In this document: piece after piece, positions 42,801-50,995 of the stretch
Layout: every line of letters starts with the position of its first letter
Numbering within the stretch: position 1 is the stretch's first letter
DNA from: Eopsaltria australis
Lineage: Eukaryota > Chordata > Aves > Passeriformes > Petroicidae
NCBI GenBank assembly: GCA_034509425.1
Contig: JAVTVJ010000072.1
Coordinates: 4,216,001 to 4,280,000 of the forward strand
Direction of reading: 5' to 3'
Length of the DNA: 64,000 bases
Translations under genes and position numbers: made by a program
The notes under the pieces: model-generated
Told to the model about the DNA's origin: nothing
The model's input: the letters and a program-made list of their open reading frames with translations, nothing else
The model's database searches: none

Positions 42801-44302
42801 CAAAACATGCTGTGTATTGTAGTTATTGATGCAGCAGAATATTCTATCATTTGCTAGGTTACCTGAATATATGCAATACTCCAGCAGTTCCAGACCATCT
42901 CAGGTGACACAGTGATTCCATGTCCCACACTGCTTGTACACTGGATGTGAGCACAGTAAAAGCAGCACAGCAAGCCACATATTTGTAGTGTGCACAGACA
43001 TAATCTGTGCTTAGATGCCTCTGGAGCTGTGCAAGATGACAAGGGAACCCACACCTCCACAATCCAGAAGTTGGGATCTTACCAATGTCCTTGAAAAGGC
43101 TGAACTGGTCTCTGCAAATCGTTGTAAACCTTAGACTTTTCAGAACATTTTCCTGTGAGAATTTTAAATGCACAAATGGAAGAGGCCTGGCTGCTAAAGA
43201 TTGTGAAATCCTGTTATGGGAAAAGGAACAACACATTGATGGCAAGCATGGGATTTCTGGGTGATTGTGATGTGTTACAGCATCTCCATATGCAACTGCT
43301 TGTTATTCATTCTGCAAACTGAGAGTCACGTCTAGTCAAAATATTAATTTTCTATGATTGATGGTGTGAATTTGTTCCTTTTTCCCATGTGCAAATCATT
43401 ATTGAAGTATTCTCCTCTGTGCTGGTCTACTAACTACTTGTAAATGATCTATTCATGGAGTGACTGCACATAAGATAATTTCAGCCTGTTTCTTCAGGCA
43501 TTGTTCACTCAGGTTTATTTCCTTTCCATTTTTCATGGTGATGCATCACCTCAGTCACCTACCACTGCTTCCTCTCCATGACTGAGTGTCAGTTTTACAC
43601 TGGAAAATAGTTCTTCACAGCAACAATGCACCCCAAGTTTGTTTGCATATGAAGAGGATCATTTGAATAAAGAAGAGCCATTTTTTACTCTACATTCCTT
43701 GCTGTGAAATAGTTGTGTGATTAAAAATGAAACAAGCCTTTATGTAGTAAGATCTGTGTTTAGAAAAAACCAAACCAATTCAAGAAGGCACATTAGTTGT
43801 TGAATCAGAAGTGTGCTTTCACCTTGAAATATTTGCACTGCATCTGTAATATTTGTTGGCAGAAACAGCAGACTCAGATTCTTTAGGTATGTAATTCAAC
43901 AACAACTAAAACTATTGTTTCACATTTACTTGTGCATAAAATGTAATTTTCACATCTTGGTAACTCATTTCACCATCATTTTTATCATTTATCAACTCCT
44001 GTCTTAGCTGGAGAGGGGAAGTGGGATTATTTCTAGAGTTTATAAAACATATTTTTAGAGGGGTTCCCTCAACATGAGTTATTAATTATTTAGTCAACAA
44101 ACTTAGGAGAGCAGCTAAAAAGTGCCATCACCTATATCCCCAAAGACTGAATTTAAGTACTTTATTTTGAGTAGTTTATTTTGAAAATCCTACTTTTTGT
44201 CATGTCTTGCAGGTATTCATTAATTTTGCAATGCAGCAACAAGGAGTTTCACATTCTTCACAAGGATCTCCTGTTGTTCATCATGATGGTCTCCCAGTCT
44301 AG
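3391..44302 (+). CDS. ABCA13: ABCA13-like ABC transporter, C-terminal 509 residues (11 exons, 5' partial)
   Basis: This is the spliced 3' part of a full-size ABCA-subfamily transporter, a membrane protein with two transmembrane domains and two ATPase domains that is thought to move lipids. Joining 3391-3547, 4474-4727, 5010-5202, 6386-6495, 16561-16711, 24040-24174, 26538-26641, 29158-29250, 41601-41706, 42593-42730 and 44213-44302 gives 1531 bases: one base finishing an upstream codon, 509 codons and TAG. Residues 1-137 are the last helices of the second membrane domain, 138-200 the linker and start of the second nucleotide-binding domain, about 202-370 its motifs (Walker A 207-215, Q258, signature 310-317, Walker B 330-335, switch His367), and 400-509 the regulatory domain and tail. 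The sequence resembles what I know of ABCA13 more than ABCA12, notably in the linker and the tail ending LPV. The N-terminal thousands of residues lie outside the window. No frameshift or stop is seen, so the gene is probably functional. Confidence 0.88.
3548..4473 (+). other. Intron 1 of window (926 bp)
   Basis: This GT-AG intron holds an AT-rich patch with TATG/TATA runs near 3590-3670. No other feature is seen. Confidence 0.8.
4474..4727 (+). CDS. ABCA13: ABCA13 exon 2 of window: last extracellular loop and last helix of TMD2
   Basis: The exon is 254 bases (84 codons plus two bases, phase 2) between TCATACAG and GTATGT. The product begins [19 protein letters not shown], then a loop with [14 protein letters not shown] and [17 protein letters not shown], and closes with a final hydrophobic helix ([16 protein letters not shown]). 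The last codon, AG|G for Arg, is split with the next exon. Confidence 0.88.
5010..5202 (+). CDS. ABCA13: ABCA13 exon 3 of window: linker and start of NBD2
   Basis: The exon is 193 bases, from acceptor TGTTGCAG to donor GTAAGG, ending in phase 0. The first base completes the split Arg codon. It encodes an acidic cytoplasmic linker ([20 protein letters not shown]) followed by the first strands of the second nucleotide-binding domain ([13 protein letters not shown]...[13 protein letters not shown]). The Tyr in KCYGG lies about 25 residues before Walker A, where the A-loop aromatic residue that stacks on adenine is expected. An in-frame ATG inside the linker is not a start, because the frame is open through the splice junction. 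Confidence 0.88.
5203..6385 (+). other. Intron 3 of window (1183 bp)
   Basis: This GT-AG intron is AT-rich. I see no repeat element or RNA gene in it. The preceding intron, 4728-5009, is only 282 bp. Confidence 0.8.
6386..6495 (+). CDS. ABCA13: ABCA13 exon 4 of window: Walker A of NBD2
   Basis: The exon is 110 bases (36 codons plus two bases) between CTGATAG and GTAAAT. It encodes [22 protein letters not shown] followed by [15 protein letters not shown]. The Walker A P-loop is GTNGAGKST at residues 207-215 of the visible protein, with the nucleotide-binding Lys213 intact. The final Gly codon is GG|G, split across the 10 kb intron. Confidence 0.92.
9231..9465 (-). mobile_element. CR1 LINE, 5'-truncated 3' end fragment
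   Basis: On the plus strand this reads CACAGAATCATAAAATG, then a GGAAAGGACCTTCAAG-like segment, CCATGGGCACGGACAC, and a CACCCTCACAGTAAAG segment. It is the reverse complement of the avian CR1 3' region, with the ATTCTRTG-type terminal octamer at the left, so the element lies on the minus strand, antisense to ABCA13. The left end is sharp; the right end is placed where similarity fades. It is diverged and non-coding. Confidence 0.85.
9679..9752. repeat. Tandem duplication of a 37 bp unit
   Basis: Copies at 9679-9715 and 9716-9752 differ by a single A/G. Each starts GCTACTGAATTTAAAATTAA and ends GAGGCAAGT. Such near-identity suggests a recent local duplication by slippage or unequal exchange. 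Confidence 0.9.
10807..10816. repeat. C(10) homopolymer
   Basis: Ten consecutive C bases lie inside intron 4. The run is a simple-sequence tract and may be length-variable. Confidence 0.9.
16022..16049. repeat. Inverted repeat, 10 bp perfect stem, 8 nt loop
   Basis: The arms ATATTGGATA (16022-16031) and TATCCAATAT (16040-16049) are exact reverse complements around CAGAATAA. The stem is AT-rich and short; no function is implied. Confidence 0.85.
16372..16376 (+). promoter_or_regulatory. Candidate distant branch point for exon 5
   Basis: CTAAT fits the vertebrate branch consensus yUnAy, with the branch A at 16375. The last AG upstream is at 16363-16364, and no AG follows until the acceptor at 16559-16560, because the space between is almost only C and T. 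This AG-free zone fits a branch point about 185 nt from the splice site. The assignment is inference from sequence. Confidence 0.45.
16377..16553. repeat. (CTTTTT)n hexanucleotide tract serving as polypyrimidine tract
   Basis: About 29 units of CTTTTT run for 177 bp with a few interruptions, for example CTTTC at 16401-16405 and a CC near 16525. The strand is pure pyrimidine. It ends seven bases before exon 5, so it occupies the polypyrimidine-tract position of that 3' splice site. The long Lys-Glu and Leu-Phe open frames over it are translation artefacts. Confidence 0.95.
16561..16711 (+). CDS. ABCA13: ABCA13 exon 5 of window: Q-loop of NBD2
   Basis: The exon is 151 bases, from acceptor TTGAAACAG to donor GTAACT; the first base completes the Gly codon and the exon ends in phase 0. 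It encodes [12 protein letters not shown], then [19 protein letters not shown], then [19 protein letters not shown]. The YCPQQ segment is the Q-loop, with Gln258 expected to contact the magnesium ion. Because 151 is not a multiple of three, skipping this exon would shift the frame and remove the rest of the ATPase. Its acceptor is preceded by the hexanucleotide tract. Confidence 0.92.
16712..24039 (+). other. Intron 5 of window (7.3 kb)
   Basis: This GT-AG intron holds no mobile element I can recognise. A somewhat GC-richer patch lies at about 18530-18850, and a minus-strand open stretch lies at 22467-22943 (see findings). Confidence 0.8.
24040..24174 (+). CDS. ABCA13: ABCA13 exon 6 of window: ABC signature and start of Walker B
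   Basis: The exon is 135 bases (45 codons, phase 0 at both ends) between AACCACAG and GTGAGT. It encodes [20 protein letters not shown], then [19 protein letters not shown], then PQILLL. The signature reads Y-S-A-G-T-K-R-K (residues 310-317), whereas ABCA proteins usually have Y/F-S-G-G-x-K-R-K. Ala312 replaces the first Gly while Gly313 is kept. The exon ends with the hydrophobic half of Walker B. Confidence 0.92.
24175..26537 (+). other. Intron 6 of window (2.4 kb)
   Basis: This GT-AG intron splits the Walker B motif. It is very AT-rich near 26210-26330 and carries no other feature that I can see. Confidence 0.8.
26538..26641 (+). CDS. ABCA13: ABCA13 exon 7 of window: catalytic Glu, D-loop and switch His
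   Basis: The exon is 104 bases (34 codons plus two) between TCCTGTAG and GTAAGA. It begins with the catalytic pair of Walker [21 protein letters not shown], then [14 protein letters not shown]. Glu335 is the general base for ATP hydrolysis, SSGMD is the D-loop and His367 the switch histidine; all are intact. The last Ser codon (AG|T) is split with exon 8. Confidence 0.92.
26642..29157 (+). other. Intron 7 of window (2.5 kb)
   Basis: This GT-AG intron shows no recognisable repeat, RNA gene or domain-bearing open frame. Confidence 0.8.
29158..29250 (+). CDS. ABCA13: ABCA13 exon 8 of window: end of NBD2
   Basis: The exon is 93 bases between CCTTGTAG and GTATTA, entering with one base and leaving in phase 2. 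It encodes [19 protein letters not shown] and [19 protein letters not shown] after the switch His and the following LG-x-PQHIK block are hallmarks of ABCA nucleotide-binding domains. The last Arg codon AG|G continues in exon 9, 12 kb away. Confidence 0.92.
36799..36834. repeat. (AT)18 microsatellite
   Basis: Eighteen uninterrupted AT units, preceded by a degenerate TATATAC stretch. The tract is self-complementary and likely polymorphic in length. Confidence 0.95.
39670..39845. repeat. A/C-rich low-complexity tract
   Basis: About 175 bp consist almost only of A and C on the plus strand (CAAA, CAAC, CCAA units), with few G and very few T. It starts with an A(11) run after AAT. The hydrophobic open frames on the complementary strand reflect this composition and are not genes. 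Confidence 0.85.
41601..41706 (+). CDS. ABCA13: ABCA13 exon 9 of window: regulatory domain
   Basis: The exon is 106 bases between CATTACCAG and GTACAG; the first base completes Arg and the exon ends in phase 0. It encodes [19 protein letters not shown] and [21 protein letters not shown]-x-(I/V)-K-V/L is the start of the regulatory domain that follows each ABCA ATPase. The HFPGTQFK end leads into [12 protein letters not shown] of the next exon. Confidence 0.9.
41707..42592 (+). other. Intron 9 of window (886 bp)
   Basis: This GT-AG intron carries no other feature that I can see. Confidence 0.8.
42593..42730 (+). CDS. ABCA13: ABCA13 exon 10 of window: regulatory domain
   Basis: The exon is 138 bases (46 codons, phase 0 both sides) between TGTTTTCAG and GTATTT. 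It encodes [20 protein letters not shown], then [20 protein letters not shown], then QTTLEE. The (Y/S)[11 protein letters not shown] block spanning this and the last exon is the conserved end of ABCA regulatory domains. Confidence 0.92.
42731..44212 (+). other. Intron 10 of window, last intron (1.5 kb)
   Basis: This GT-AG intron contains a perfect 14 bp palindrome, GGTGATGCATCACC, at 43537-43550. A GC-richer patch at about 42860-43240 produces overlapping minus-strand open frames without recognisable domains. Confidence 0.8.
44213..44302 (+). CDS. ABCA13: ABCA13 last coding exon with stop codon
   Basis: The coding part is 90 bases after acceptor GTCTTGCAG: 29 codons and TAG. It begins [10 protein letters not shown], corresponding to the VFVNFA-type motif near the end of ABCA1, where it is known to matter for function. 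The tail [19 protein letters not shown] is polar and ends in Leu-Pro-Val. The tail length and its His-rich LP-ending form fit ABCA13 rather than the longer Ser/Asp-rich ABCA12 tail as I remember it. Confidence 0.92.
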   Translation, partial: VFINFAMQQQGVSHSSQGSPVVHHDGLPV

Positions 44303-45144
44303 GCTCAGAACAGCATACAGCTTCAACAAAACATACGTGTGTTTGTGTGTTTGCATTTATTTACACATGCAAATGTTACGTGCAATAACTTTTCAACTGT
44401 GAACAATTTGCATATGAGAAATAAGTAGTAGAAACAGAGGTGAGTTTTCATCTGTAGCCCAGGAGGAATGGTACCAGTTCTTGGTTAAGCAAAAAACCGA
44501 TTATATGCAGACCAAAAATCTGCTAAAAAGTAATGCTTTTCTAATTTAACTGGAATTTTAAAGTAAAAATGGCCTAATTAATACTGAGCAAAAAATGCTG
44601 ATGTGAAATGTCAGTGCATACTAGATTTATTTTTTTTTGTGGCGGCTCTGCATAGACTTGACTATAGTTCTTTCTTGCATGCACACTTAGTATCTAATTT
44701 TAACATGATAAGGCAAGAAAAAACAACTGAATGGTAGCAATAGCTTGGCTATCACCCAATATTTTTATTTAATCACACAGATGGAGAGCCTTTCGACTTC
44801 TTTGTTAATTCAGTTCTGTGTTGTGACAAGCTAAATTAACCTTTTTATTGTATAAAGGATGTACTGTATTCCATAAGGCTTTATGTTAAAGAGATTATTA
44901 GTGTACTAGCCTAGTCTGCCTCCCAGTTATCTTAAGTAAATTTAACAAGTTTTCATAAATCATACTTGACAATGAGCTTTCCCCTAAGCCTGCGGGTTGC
45001 TGCTAGAATTATTCTCAAGTACCTTTTTAATGATATATTTTGTTTTTCTAATCTTTTTGTTTCCTTTTTCTTCAAAAAGAATGTCAAAGTGCTGTTTAAT
45101 GGGAATGTTAAATGAAAATAAGGTAAACATTTCAGACAGTGATC

Positions 45145-45162
45145 AATAAACTTCTCAATAAA
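45145..45162 (+). terminator. Paired AATAAA poly(A) signals
   Basis: AATAAA occurs at 45145-45150 and again at 45157-45162, about 850 bp after the stop codon. They are the first canonical signals downstream of the last exon. Confidence 0.5.
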
Positions 45163-45240
45163 TATATTATGATGCTAGATACTTCAGATAAGGCCACAAT
45201 CTTCAGCCTATATTTGTGTAAAATAAGTGAACATTTAATG

Positions 45241-45246
45241 AATAAA
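45241..45246 (+). terminator. Third AATAAA poly(A) signal candidate
   Basis: AATAAA followed by AACTCC and then, about 20 bases on, a T/G-rich stretch (TTTTGTGCTTGG), which fits a downstream element better than that of the paired signals. Confidence 0.4.
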
Positions 45247-45265
45247 AACTCCTTGCATTTTGTGC

Positions 45266-48200
45266 TTGGATAAAAAAAGTTTGAATTTTTTTTGTAGTAA
45301 GTGACTGCCTCATCGAAAACAAGTCTTTGAAGCTCCTATGAAATTAGCTCACACCACTTTTACAACACTTTTTTTGGACAACACTATCAAATAGCTGAAA
45401 TTGTAGAACCAGTGACTTAGAAGTTGATTGCTGCAATACAGTTTTGGGTGGGCAGTGGCAAGGGAAGTTCACTTTGAAATGGAAGAATTTGATTTTAAAT
45501 GGCCAATATTGCAGAACTGCTTCTATAATTCCCTACTGTACAATGATGAAATATTAAAAAAATTTTTTTGTTTTAGGCTTTGCAAGCTGACTCAGAAGAC
45601 TGTTTACTGAGGCTTGATTTGTTCACGTTGCTTTGGCCTATTATGATTTTTTAAAATCAGGAATTCAGATTGCCTATTTCTATAAAGATGAAATTAAGCC
45701 CTTGAAAAAGAAATAAAACCCTGAAGACTTACAGGCTTTGTCTGCAGGTACATATGGGTCAGTGTGAGTGAGCTTATGAAAGTGCTTTATCATGAGAATG
45801 GCTGGGTATTTACAGCCCACTACATAATATCAGAGCTCTGCCAAGCTACTCAGGACCCAAAGCACCTAGGAACCATTAAACCCCAACATCACCACCCTGG
45901 TAGAAATGCCATAGAAAATGGGATGCCCATATTTGATGGGAAAACAGTTATCTTTAATTTGTTCTTGAGGCTGGGAGTGGAGGGTTTCTAAGGTCCCAAA
46001 TTAGAACAAAAAAAAGGTCAATTTTACAAAGCAGAGTGTGAGATAAGTAGTGGACATGAAAGAAAAAGGAAGGCAGTTACATCCTTGAAGGAACCTGCTT
46101 AATTTCAGCACACCTCAGGATGGAAGAAAGTGAGTGTTCAAGGAGCAGCCAAGGATCTCTGAGTTGTAGTCTGAAACCACTCAACAGAACATTTCTGTAG
46201 CTCTTAGCTGAAAAAAATAGAAGGGAAGGGATGGCAGTCACACAGGGCTTTTGGCTTTTTTCTTTTATTTTTGATGGTATGCCTAGACCTGTAGATTGCT
46301 GATACTATGACAGTGATTTTCTTTGGTTTTTGTTTTGGTTTTATAAACTAATGTCTCTATCTCAACCATCACAAGTCCTTAAAAAAATTATGAAATGTAC
46401 TCAAGGAAATGTAGGGATTTGGAAAAGGAGATGGTTCCAGTCCTTGCAGTGTAAGACAGTTGAGCCAAAAGATGTGACTTGTATGAAATTGTGCAAAGAG
46501 TGCTTATTCCTGTTGAGGAAGGGTGTCAGGCAGTTCAATTAATAACATAATCCTGCAGTTTGCTTTGACCAAGGGAAGCATACAAGCATACAAGACTCAT
46601 TGTGGTGAGACTGAAAAATGGTAGCCTAGCTGAATGCTCAGATAGGGGAGCTTCTTCAAGGCCTGGCTGTGTAGCACTAATTAAATGTCACTTTTTTCTG
46701 ATTAAAATATGAAAGATTATATTAGTTTAATAGATGAATACAGTAAATAAGGTTTGCTTCAGATTGATGGCTGAGTAAATTCAGTTAACGGTGTTTTTCT
46801 TTTTTAAAATTACTTCATGTGCATCTCAGGAGACCCAATTTAATTCAGGCAAGTAGCAAACAATATCTGTCTACCAATCCTTTATGGGTAAAGAAGGTCA
46901 AAATCTAATTGAGTGCCAGTGTACCAGGTTCTGTCTCAGAGGATATTTTCCCTTTCTTTAACTTGCAGCATTCCTAAAGTATGCAAGTTTCAGCAAAAGT
47001 ATTTTGAAGATTTTTTTTCCCATAAATTTATTTATTTATTAAAAAAAATCACTAAACTAGGAGTCTGGACAGAAAAGGTCAATTATACATTAATGATGAA
47101 AGAATCCTTGAATTCATAATTCATGAAGAAATATCTCTTCTTTTAACACCTCTGGATTTGGAATCAAACACAGCTAAGGATACTAAACAATACTTCTCTT
47201 CTGTGATTCTTGTTAGGAAAGTTTCATTTTATTTCAGCTAGAAATTTCTCTGACTATGAAAGTAAGCCCTTCACCCTGAACGATAAACTAGAATTAGGCT
47301 CAAAATTATAAAATCAACTGAATACCTGAAATACTGAACACTAAAACTGGGAAGATGATAGTCATACTTTTAAGAGACTATTCCACAGCCTAAGTCAAAA
47401 GAAGGGCTTTGGCCAACCTTGGAGCAGATTGTTTCCGGCCCTCTTTTAATTTTCATACAGTAATAGAATGATGTGACAATAAATAAACAGTAGGTCTGAA
47501 CTTTAAATCAAAGTATCACAAATTCAGTGGGGGTGGAGGGGTGATAGTATTAGTGGACAGAATGGTAAAACTTACAAATTGTCACTTTGGCTGCATATTA
47601 AATTTCTGTACAGATTTTTATTCTGGAAAGAAAGAACTTATTTCTCTGGTATGGTTCAGTCATGACCACAGATGATAAATTTTCCCAGGGTAGTGCAAGA
47701 CGTATAATATAATTTTCAGCAAAGAATTGGGTGCCTTTTGAGCTTGCTTGTCCTTGTGAAATTTGAATCACTGGGATCTGAAATCACATAAATTTGGAAG
47801 CTGAATCGAGCTCTTACTGGAGCTGCTCAACTCCTAGATCTGTCTAAAACCAATTTAGGTAAGGGTATTGCTTTCCTGGTCTTTTTCTAGTCAGTAGTAA
47901 AGCTGACACTTTCTTTGATTCAGTTTAATATGATCTATTCTTTTTGTGTCAGCACTTTCAATTTTTCTTTCTTAAGAATAGGGAGATCAAAGCCAGCAGC
48001 AAAAATATCTTACTTGAAGTGATTGAGAGCTGACTAGCACAGACCTACAACAGCTAAAGAGAAAATGTTTCCTGGGTTGCGTATTAGATCCTTACAAGTA
48101 GAACTGATGCTGCTGCAGGTGTGATGGGGGTGGGCAGCAGGTATAAAGCAGAAATCACAGTTGTCTCATTCTTGCACAGAAAGCAGCAATCTGCTGCTAT

Positions 48201-50517
48201 CAACAGGACAAGTACTGCTGAATGTTTTAGCAGATGAGTTCTCCATGCTGAATAATGATATGGATCACTTAAAGAAATCAAAGCATCTTTCTTCTTTATT
48301 AAATTTTTCAGTCATGTTCTAATATTGTTCCAGCAGTGTCCTCATGCTTATTGCTGCATGGGTCTATGTGCTGGGATAAATTCTGACTCCTTTCACAGTG
48401 GCCCTGTAAAAGCCATGGTCAGAGTCTGCACTGTAGAGGTGTATGCACATCTTTAGCCTAGGCTGATCAAAGCACCAAGGTTCATAGCTGCTTTCTATGA
48501 TACACGAATGGAGAAAAAAGGAAATAGAAGCTATATAAGCAAAAGTCAATAGATGAGATTTCCATGTGAAACTGATGTATGGAACACCGTACATACCTAA
48601 TTTTGCTGCCTGTACGTGCCATGGGCAATTTAAAGAAGTGCCTTGGGAGTAACTGGCTATGAGGTGTCCAGCAGAAAAAGGCAGGATCCTCTGACGTGCA
48701 GTATAAGGTAAGATCAAACAGGAGTCCTGTCACCCTCCCATTGAGGCAATAAATGCTGGTTAATAGTAAAGTGTAATGCATGTAATTCAATGAAAGTATC
48801 AGAAACACTTTTGTCCTTATCCTGTGCTGAAAAAGGGAAATGCAAACTTTATTCCATTTATCATTTTTATACCCCTCATAATTCCTGTTCTACTTACCTT
48901 ACTATATGCAATAACCAGACCCTCAAAAAACTTCAGTGCTTCCCTCAGACTAAAATATTTTGAAATTATTTAACTTCCTCAAAATGTGAAAGCTCGTGGA
49001 GGTTTTTCTACCTTAGATTTTATTGAGAACTGGTTCTTAAGACTTTAATAATTATAGCTGAGCATATGACTGAAGGAGCATGTGACATTTATGCTGAATC
49101 AAATGGAATATGCATGTGATGCTCTGAGGAGTTGTAGTCATCTGATACTTTGTAGCTAATGACAATTTTCTAATAAGAAGAACCCGAAATTGTTTTCTTA
49201 GAAGTCTGTTATTATAAATAATTCTCTTAGCAATGTGTGAATACAAAATAGATTGAATCTAACTAAGACAGTATTCTCAGTATGTGAAAGGTAAGAATCA
49301 AGGTCATACACAGCACGTTGTACTGTTGGGGTTTATTCCCTTTCAAAGTTAACTAAGTGATGAGAAGTGGCACTTGTCAGTGACTAGCTACATGCTGAAA
49401 ATGCTTATTAATGGCCTAGAGCTGAGACTGTTTACATGCTGGTCATTTAGTAGTCTCTTTTTTATCACTACCTGCACGTTTTAGATGAACTGGTAATAAA
49501 AGTTAATGCATAGAATTATATTTTGAGGTCTTTGCAAGCTGTACAATTAAAAACAGTTTTTGGAATGTCCAGCAACTGGGTAACATAGAAGTATTTAAGC
49601 ATTTCTATATACAAAATGTTAAGTAAATTTTGAAAATAGTCTTTGCACAAATGTTTTAGAAATTATTCAGTTGTTGTTTGCACATAATATAGGCTTCTAC
49701 CTTGCATCTAAATGCAAATAAAGGTGTCCATAATTATATGTTTCTAATTGTGAAATGGATAGATTTAGCTTTAACCCACAGCCTTCAGCTGAGAAGAGCA
49801 GGAACACTGAAGATCTACTATTGTGTCTGTACTTGGGGATGGAGACTGACAGCAGACTCTAACTCTGTACCTGGAGGGTGCATGTCTCTACAAAGTGCCA
49901 AGGGCCCCCTTTTTAACCACTCCAAGGTATTGACTGCAGGATGAACTGAAAAGCTTCTCATTGCAAGCCCTGCTCCCTCATAAATACCTGTGACTGCACA
50001 TACATAGATGTAGCAGAGGAACTGCTACAAGTTTTCAGGAAGGATGAGATTTTGACTGCACCGAGGTTGCATTTGCTACAACTTTGCTCAAGATTATTCT
50101 TCTTTTACTAGACTTTAGTATTCTTAGTTATCAATCAATGTTTTCAGGGTTTGGCTTTTACCCCATGCTGTCATGTGAAAGCTGACTTCATGGTTCTTTG
50201 GTACTATGTGTTACACAGGTCTTTAAACAGACCCCAGCTGAAATAGCCTCAGCATCTGAGGAAAATGTTTCACTCGGTAGAAGTTTTGCCTTTTTCTCAG
50301 TATATTGGTTGCCAGATCTTGGATGTGAAAAGCTTCCCCAAAATTGTCACTTTATGGAGTTCTGAAGAGCTGGGGCTTTTTCTGTTTCACTTCTGCTACA
50401 TCTGAGTATTTTCTCTACGTGAATTTACTACTCTCAGACAGTTCAAAGACACTGGTGATGTCTCACCTCTATTCTGCTCAGTACCGGATCTCACACTTGC
50501 ACTTATCTGGAATCTTA
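45266..50517. other. Intergenic DNA downstream of ABCA13
   Basis: AT-rich sequence with no exon, RNA gene or mobile element that I can recognise. The open frames on both strands are short and carry no known motif. Confidence 0.6.
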
Positions 50518-50995
50518 GAATCACAGAATGGTTTGGAAGGGAACTTAAATATTATCTAGTTCCAGCCCCCCTGCCATGGACAGGCACACCTTCCATCAGA
50601 CCAGATGGCTCAAAGCCCCATCCAACCTGGACTAGAACACCTGCAGGGGTGGGGCATCTATAGCTTCTTTGGGCAACTTATTCCAGTGCCTCACCACCCT
50701 CACAGTAAAGAATTTCTTCTGAATACCTAATCTAAACTTATTCTTTCAGTCTGAAACCATTCTCTCTTGGTCCATAATTACAGTTCCTGATGAAGAATAG
50801 GCTCCTTGTAGTCCTCTTCAGATGCTGGAAGGTTGCTATGAAGTCTCCACACAACTTTGTCTTCTCCAGGCTGAACAGCCACAGCTTTCTCTGTCTGTCT
50901 TTGTAAGGGAGATTCTCTAGTCCTCTTATCAACTTTGTGGATCTCCACTGAACTTGCTCCGCCAGTTCCATGTCTTCCCTCAGAGAGTGCATCAG
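50518..50995 (-). mobile_element. CR1 LINE, 5'-truncated copy (about 480 bp)
   Basis: On the plus strand the segment starts GAATCACAGAATGGTTTGG and continues with CCCCCCTGCCATGGACAGG, AAAGCCCCATCCAACCTGG, CTCACCACCCTCACAGTAAAG and TTCTCCAGGCTGAACAGCC. This is the reverse complement of the avian CR1 3' end, so the copy is on the minus strand. It extends further into the element than the copy at 9231 and ends near CCAGTTCCATGTCTTCC. The reverse-transcriptase region is largely missing and the copy is not active. Confidence 0.9.

Larger units (their letters stand above)
44303..45265 (+). other. ABCA13: Probable 3' UTR of ABCA13
   Basis: The region after the stop is AT-rich and has no AATAAA until 45145. 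Its right edge is set by the third candidate poly(A) signal plus about 20 bases. A short inverted repeat, TTTGCAT (44350-44356) with ATGCAAA (44367-44373), lies early in it. The end is inferred, not seen. Confidence 0.5.

Noticed and set aside
3391..44302. Assignment of the gene to ABCA12 rather than ABCA13
   Set aside because: The two are close relatives, but the linker and the short tail ending LPV fit ABCA13 better from memory. A search against both would settle it.
3391..44302. ABCA13 decaying into a pseudogene, as known for this gene in some mammals
   Set aside because: All eleven exons here are in frame with canonical splice sites and catalytic residues; only the upstream, unseen part could still carry a lesion.
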